A DNA stretch of 17,345 nt from Methylococcaceae bacterium NSP1-2. GTDB lineage: Bacteria; Pseudomonadota; Gammaproteobacteria; Methylococcales; Methylomonadaceae. The notes under the pieces are model-generated. The model did no database searches and was not told the origin of the DNA. It worked only from the letters and a program-made list of their open reading frames with translations. Positions 13,696-17,345 of this stretch are shown here, in pieces. Position numbers and translations under genes: made by a program. Positions within the stretch are counted from its first letter, which is position 1, and the number at the start of each line of letters is the position of its first letter. The stretch covers positions 1-17,345 of the forward strand of contig NQJH01000054.1 of the NCBI GenBank assembly GCA_002256685.1. The letters run 5' to 3'.

Positions 13696-16015
13696 TACTG
13701 AACAGGCACTCATTGCAGCGACGGAAACTACCCCCGCAAGCAAGATGGAAGAGTTTGACCTCTTTGATATTGAATTGGCAGACATGGCATGGACAGAAGA
13801 AATCAATCGCAAAAGTAGCGACTACATTAAATGGGTGCAGCAGTCCTTGAACAATATTCTGGGTCTAAAACTGGCGGTAGACGGCGAAAGTGGAAAACAG
13901 ACGCGTAGTGCTATCCGCAGTTTTCAACAACAAGTGGGACTTGAGCCTGACGGCATTATGGGCGAAAAAACCGAGGCGGCTATGATCACTAGGGGAGCGA
14001 GTACGCCCCCTCAGAGCAAAGCATCGGACTCCGATAGCGGCGTTAAAATGCGGAAGCACAAAAACGGTGGCTACAGTGCCTATGGCGGTGGTAGCGTCAC
14101 GGCGGCACTAAAAAAACTGAAAAACCAAGGACTCCTTAACATCAGTGATGGTGACATAGAGATGCTCCAGCGTATGGCTAACGTCGAGACAGACGGGCTT
14201 ATCCAAGGTATCAACAGTTGGGACAGCGCGTACATGAGCATGGGCTTTATGCAATGGCCTGTGCTTTACGACAACAAACACGGCGGTAAACTGCAACGCC
14301 TTATTCAAATGGTGCCAGAAGCTTTCAAACATTACGGTATCGAACTGACCAACGAAAAATACGTCATTCGCAGTGGCGGCGAGGAGTACACCAGTTGGAA
14401 AATAAAAGGCGCGCCAACCCCAGCAGATTTGCGCAGTGAAATTTGGGCAAAACGCTTCTACCTTGCGGGACTAGATACAGAAATAATCGCGGCAGAGGTA
14501 AAACTCGCGCTGATTATGGTGCGTGAAGCACTTCAAAAGATGCTGGTCTTTGCTGACAATGACCAATTATTTGACCGTATCCGTACCGCTTACGATAGCT
14601 CACCAAAACTACGCGCACTCATCCAAGAAGCCTTCAACCACCGCCCAGCTTACGCGAAAAAAGCCTTGAAGAACGCTATGCTAGCCGCTAAAACGGGTAT
14701 TGGAGCGGAAGAGTTCATTAAAATTTTACAACAAAAAATACGCGAAGCTTACCCACAGAATGCCGACAGCCAAAAGAGCGCGGAAAATATTATCAATAAA
14801 ACAGCGAAGAATGCCACTAGCATCGACAACGAATTTGAGCCAAACCCTAAAAATTTTTATGGATTCGACGATAATGAATACGAAATCAACGAGCGAGGAG
14901 AAGAAGGATTTTTTGGAAAGTATCTTGATCCGTTACGCTTCAGCTCTGTTTGTGACCGCACAGCGGCGACACCCAGTTTCCTTATTTCAAAACGAAAAAG
15001 TCTTACCCCTCTCCTCTCATCTAGCCAAAACGCCAGCGCTATCCAGAAAAACCGCACATTACACCCTGCTAAATCTGGGGTGCAACCAGCAGACATCATC
15101 ACCGACCTGAAACGCTATGTAGACTTCGATGCGGTGCGCGAGGCTATTCAGCGACAATCTGGCGGATCAGTCGTGCTTAGCGAGGGAACTGTGGACGCTG
15201 TTTTTGTCGAGGCTGTGCATCAGTTTCAGACAAAGGTTTATTTCGATAAAACGGCACACGATGGTGTGGTCGGGTCTTCGACTTTCAGTAGTTTAGGTAT
15301 CATAAAGCATAACCTGCGGCAGAGAATTGACCGAGGCGTTTTCGGTCAAAAAGTCTTGAATAATATATCAGATAGTACCCTGACCAATGGTGAATTTAAC
15401 GCAAAAAATTGGTATGACTTTATTGTGACACCGTCTTTTCTTGGTCACTCCGCTAACAACATCCATCTGCTGCTGGTGCGCAAGCTCCGTGAAGCTGAAA
15501 ACTACCTGCTTTCCCTCCCTGCTTACAACGGTATGACCCCAGTGGAGCTTGGTCGAGCCCTCAACCTTGATCGATCAACTGTGAACTACAGCGGCCTCAA
15601 ATCAGCTGCCCAAAAATCCTCAAATGACACATTGAACGGCAGTAATATTTTTGAGTTCCTTCACGGTTTAGCTGTTAGCTATGGCAAAGATACCAATGCT
15701 GTCTACAAAATTCTTTCTCGGCGCAACGATGAATTCAAGACTTACCTTAAGAGTAATCCGTCCATTCTGCGCTTTTGGAAAAACAGTGCCACCTTCGACA
15801 ATCGGGACCCACTGAATGGATTTCTCAACCTGCACCCAGATCTGATTCTTGCCCTACGGCAGAAAGCTCTGCTTGCTTGGGGCGCGACTGACTTCGGACC
15901 TCGCGCATCTGGTGATGTAATGCATTTTGACCTGCGTACACTTGGTGTAGGTAAGGTGATTGCCAAAGAACTGAAAGCCTATGTGCCAAATTCAGGACAC
16001 CATCCTGTAGGATAG
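13673..16015 (+). CDS. Multidomain peptidoglycan-targeting protein: PG-binding repeats, lysozyme-like domain, M15-like domain
   Basis: The frame has 780 residues from a GTG with no ribosome site, so it is probably the larger part of the gene starting at 13423. Order of parts: end of a PG_binding_1 repeat (1-16); acidic linker EEFDLFDIELADMAWTEE (26-43); complete PG_binding_1 repeat (50-106, YIKWVQQSLN... SAIRSFQQQVGLEPDGIMG); lysozyme/transglycosylase-like domain (about 125-350), with E172 in ANVETDG as candidate catalytic acid and SMGFMQW (189-195) matching the GxxQ signature; second acidic linker (384-411); a degenerate PG-binding-like segment (about 485-542, FVEAVHQFQTK, DGVVGSSTF); and an M15-like C-terminus with SGDVMHFDLR (747-755). 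Another M15 zinc motif appears altered: FEFLHGLAVS (660-669) where SxHxxGxAxD would be expected, so peptidase activity is doubtful. No signal peptide is visible. It should bind, and perhaps cut, cell wall. Confidence 0.78.
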   Translation: MTGIVGPDTEQALIAATETTPASKMEEFDLFDIELADMAWTEEINRKSSDYIKWVQQSLNNILGLKLAVDGESGKQTRSAIRSFQQQVGLEPDGIMGEKTEAAMITRGASTPPQSKASDSDSGVKMRKHKNGGYSAYGGGSVTAALKKLKNQGLLNISDGDIEMLQRMANVETDGLIQGINSWDSAYMSMGFMQWPVLYDNKHGGKLQRLIQMVPEAFKHYGIELTNEKYVIRSGGEEYTSWKIKGAPTPADLRSEIWAKRFYLAGLDTEIIAAEVKLALIMVREALQKMLVFADNDQLFDRIRTAYDSSPKLRALIQEAFNHRPAYAKKALKNAMLAAKTGIGAEEFIKILQQKIREAYPQNADSQKSAENIINKTAKNATSIDNEFEPNPKNFYGFDDNEYEINERGEEGFFGKYLDPLRFSSVCDRTAATPSFLISKRKSLTPLLSSSQNASAIQKNRTLHPAKSGVQPADIITDLKRYVDFDAVREAIQRQSGGSVVLSEGTVDAVFVEAVHQFQTKVYFDKTAHDGVVGSSTFSSLGIIKHNLRQRIDRGVFGQKVLNNISDSTLTNGEFNAKNWYDFIVTPSFLGHSANNIHLLLVRKLREAENYLLSLPAYNGMTPVELGRALNLDRSTVNYSGLKSAAQKSSNDTLNGSNIFEFLHGLAVSYGKDTNAVYKILSRRNDEFKTYLKSNPSILRFWKNSATFDNRDPLNGFLNLHPDLILALRQKALLAWGATDFGPRASGDVMHFDLRTLGVGKVIAKELKAYVPNSGHHPVG

Positions 16016-16022
16016 GTTTTTT
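16000..16022 (+). terminator. Candidate intrinsic terminator of the accessory operon, overlapping its stop codon
   Basis: ATCC (16002-16005) pairs with GGAT (16010-16013) around TGTA. The stem can extend by CC (16000-16001) with GG (16015-16016) across a bulged A. Six T residues follow at 16017-16022. The stem is short, so termination may be weak. The stop codon TAG (16013-16015) lies inside it. Confidence 0.4.
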
Positions 16023-16024
16023 AC

Positions 16025-16253
16025 CAAAAGAGTCCGTAAAGCCCCTTCCTTCAGGTGGGGGATGTAAGGATGCTCTTGACTTTTGTTGTTTGTTATTTAT
16101 AGTTTTTTTGTTGGGTGTGCTGTTGTTGCATATCTCCTGCCATCAGGTTTTAACTAGGATGGCGTGAAGTAAGACGATTTTCAGGGTCGTCCCCTTCGGG
16201 CATGGAGGGCTGTACTAAGGAATCCCCTTGCTTTAGCTGGGGGTGGATGTCAA
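16025..16253 (+). mobile_element. IS608-like (IS200/IS605 family) non-autonomous single-strand transposon, 229 bp
   Basis: The ends have the architecture known for IS608. TTAC (16021-16024) stands as the left cleavage/target site. AAAG (16038-16041) lies directly 5' of the left hairpin as guide. The left hairpin is CCCC-TT-CC-TTCA-GG-T-GGGG (16042-16060). On the right, guide GAAT (16220-16223) lies directly 5' of hairpin CCCC-TT-GC-TTTA-GC-T-GGGG (16224-16242), and TCAA (16250-16253) is the right cleavage site. Both hairpins have the same form with a bulged T, and the inner pairs differ in a compensatory way (CC/GG against GC/GC). No tnpA or tnpB reading frame is inside, so it would need a Y1 transposase in trans. 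The inner 60 bases (16075-16135) are T-rich. The pre-insertion site would have been TTAC joined to AACATAG. It sits directly after the terminator T tract of the accessory operon. Confidence 0.8.
16145..16253 (+). ncRNA. Omega-RNA-like right-end segment without tnpB
   Basis: The right half of the element carries consecutive small hairpins of the kind found in the 3' omega-RNA scaffold of tnpB elements. These are GACGA (16173-16177) with TCGTC (16187-16191); CCC (16092+100, i.e. 16192-16194) TTC GGG (16198-16200); and the terminal CCCC/GGGG hairpin (16224-16242), ending at the element boundary TCAA. The lead-in TTTTAACTAGGATGGCGTGAAGT also resembles such scaffolds. If transcribed, the guide would begin at 16254. 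Without tnpB in the window it is either a relic or served in trans. Limits are approximate. Confidence 0.5.
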
Positions 16254-16281
16254 AACATAGAAAAACGTTTTATTAGTCATC

Positions 16282-16361
16282 GTAGGTTGGGTTAGCGATA
16301 GCGTAACCCAACATAAGCTTACCGAAATGTTGGGTTACGGCTATCGCCTAACCCAACCTAC
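16282..16361. repeat. 80-bp long inverted repeat of the GTAGGTTGGGTTAG type
   Basis: The left arm (16282-16314) and the right arm (16327-16361) are reverse complements except for two single-base gaps, around a 12-nt spacer containing AAGCTT. Each arm is itself partly palindromic (TTGGGTTA ... TAACCCAA), so a cruciform or stacked hairpin is possible. Related GTAGGTTGGGTTAG repeats are dispersed in several bacterial genomes. It lies at the 3' end of the yajR-like gene and may act as its transcript end. No T tract follows. Region 16254-16281 between this and the transposon holds nothing else I can identify. Confidence 0.8.
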
Positions 16362-17345
16362 ACATTAGTATATTGATTAATCAACGCTTGTAATTGGTCT
16401 TTATGTAACAGCTGGCTATCAACTTTAAGATATGCCACTGCTTCTTCATTATGTACCGTTACTTCTACGATACCGACAACCTCCAACAACCGACTCACAA
16501 ATTCATTGGTTGTCTGCTCACTTAAATTTTCTAATGAAATCAGCATATTGGCTAGATAGCGCGGAGGATTCATAGTGAGTGACACCAAAAACCAAGTGAA
16601 TGCCGCCCCTGCACAAAATAAAAATACCGCCGTTACCCCATAGCGACCATTAAACCAACCGCCAATAACGCCGCCGAGAAATAGCCCCATAAATTGACAA
16701 CTAGAATACGCGCCCATTGCCGTGCCTTTTAAATCAGCGGGTGCAGTTTTGGAAATTAATGAGGGCAGGGTAGCTTCCAATAAATTAAAGCCGCAAAAAA
16801 ATACCCCTAAAAAACCGATAATGCTGATTAGATTGTCATGAAACTGCGATAAGCCCAATTCTGCAAGCACCAAAACGCCAACCGCACCGAGAAACACCTG
16901 TTTCATTTTGCGTTTTTTTTCTGCCAGAATAATGAACGGAATCATAATTGCCATCGACAGCACAAACACAGGTAAATACACTTGCCATTCATGCCCTGCC
17001 ACTAAGCCTGCGTTACGCATTAATGATGGTACGACCACAAAAATCGCCATTAAAATCAGATGCAGAACAAAAATGCCATAATTCAACCGCAACAAATCGG
17101 GATTTTTTAGCGCGTTCATCGCTTGTTCTGGGACAAACTCCGCATCTCGATGGAGTTTGGATTTTTGGGGATTGGGGACAATATAAATAACAGCGAGCAT
17201 TGCCAACACGGTTAATACCGCTGTTACGCCAAACACCGCTTGCACGCCGCCAAACCCTGAAATAATCGGCCCTGCAATAATACCCACGCCAAACGATACG
17301 CCGATACTCACGCCGATGGTTGCCATTGCTTTAGTGCGATGCACT
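16358..17345 (-). CDS. yajR: YajR-type MFS transporter with C-terminal ferredoxin-like domain, partial (N-terminus beyond the window)
   Basis: The frame runs off the right edge; 328 codons are visible of roughly 450 in the family, so the first part of the protein is missing. RTKAMATIGVSIGVSFGVGIIAGP matches the MFS motif in the middle of the N-terminal half. KRKMKQVFLGAVGVLVLAE, GFNLLEATLPSLISKTAPADLKGTAMGAYSSCQFMG and GGVIGGWFNG are close to E. coli YajR as I remember it. After the last helix, a soluble C-terminal domain of about 65 residues (LLEVVGIVEVTVHNEEAVAYLKVDSQLLHKDQL) corresponds to the YAM domain of YajR. The substrate of YajR is not established. The stop codon (16358-16360) lies within the long inverted repeat, so the last codons may have been altered by the repeat insertion. 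A GTG near 17344 is only an in-frame valine, not the true start. Confidence 0.88.
   Translation of the reverse strand, partial: VHRTKAMATIGVSIGVSFGVGIIAGPIISGFGGVQAVFGVTAVLTVLAMLAVIYIVPNPQKSKLHRDAEFVPEQAMNALKNPDLLRLNYGIFVLHLILMAIFVVVPSLMRNAGLVAGHEWQVYLPVFVLSMAIMIPFIILAEKKRKMKQVFLGAVGVLVLAELGLSQFHDNLISIIGFLGVFFCGFNLLEATLPSLISKTAPADLKGTAMGAYSSCQFMGLFLGGVIGGWFNGRYGVTAVFLFCAGAAFTWFLVSLTMNPPRYLANMLISLENLSEQTTNEFVSRLLEVVGIVEVTVHNEEAVAYLKVDSQLLHKDQLQALINQYTNV

Noticed and set aside
14700..15110. 136-codon plus-strand frame inside the peptidoglycan-targeting gene
   Set aside because: It is a different frame of a region where the main frame is continuous with domain homology on both sides. I see no sign of a frameshift there.
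16025..16361. CRISPR array
   Set aside because: The repeated elements are two transposon-end hairpins and one long inverted repeat. There are no regularly spaced direct repeats.

Overview
The window looks like a piece of a gammaproteobacterial chromosome. The reasons are a CzcCBA/CusCBA-type metal efflux operon, a YajR-type MFS transporter and a GTAGGTTGGGTTAG-type dispersed repeat. Thiotrichales or Methylococcales would fit, but the sequence alone does not settle the genus. It joins two ordinary flanks to an unusual accessory operon.

Left flank (1-1520): a minus-strand stand-alone M41 (FtsH-protease-like) zinc peptidase domain runs off the left edge, and a terminator-like hairpin sits just upstream of its best start. 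A plus-strand gene for a small secreted protein of unknown function follows. It meets the efflux operon tail to tail at a perfect 26-bp palindrome.

Metal efflux operon (7683 down to 1522, minus strand): small secreted protein, outer-membrane channel (CzcC), periplasmic adaptor (CzcB), RND pump (CzcA) and a DUF3240 protein, mostly joined by 1-4 nt overlaps. The pump gene is broken near 3506-3511: about one transmembrane segment is missing and the frame changes. As sequenced, the pump cannot be made as one chain.

Central accessory operon (8136-16015, plus strand): six tightly packed reading frames encode (1) an acidic-leader, Gly-rich protein with a possible membrane-active core, (2) a HEVGH metalloprotease-like protein, (3) a large protein with an N-terminal beta-sandwich and no recognised function, (4) an alpha-oxoamine-synthase-like PLP enzyme with an altered cofactor site, and (5-6) a peptidoglycan-targeting multidomain protein whose first peptidoglycan-binding repeat is disrupted by an out-of-frame deletion. 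None of these proteins has a visible Sec signal peptide, although one clearly targets cell wall. Proteins 1 and 5/6 share Glu/Asp plus aromatic leader or linker segments. Upstream lie a near-perfect sigma-54 promoter (TGGCAC-N5-TTGC) and two CGAAA-N4-TTTCG palindromes centred 42 bp apart, at a distance typical for enhancer-binding-protein sites. I regard this operon as the candidate undescribed system: an RpoN-controlled, leader-tagged, cell-wall-directed secretion or killing/remodelling module that may also make a small amino-ketone.

Right flank (16016-17345): a weak intrinsic terminator overlaps the last stop codon. It abuts a 229-bp IS608-like single-strand transposon that has both end hairpins, both guide tetranucleotides and both cleavage tetranucleotides, plus an omega-RNA-like segment, but no tnpA or tnpB. 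An 80-bp long inverted repeat follows and supplies the stop codon of a partial minus-strand yajR-like transporter gene.
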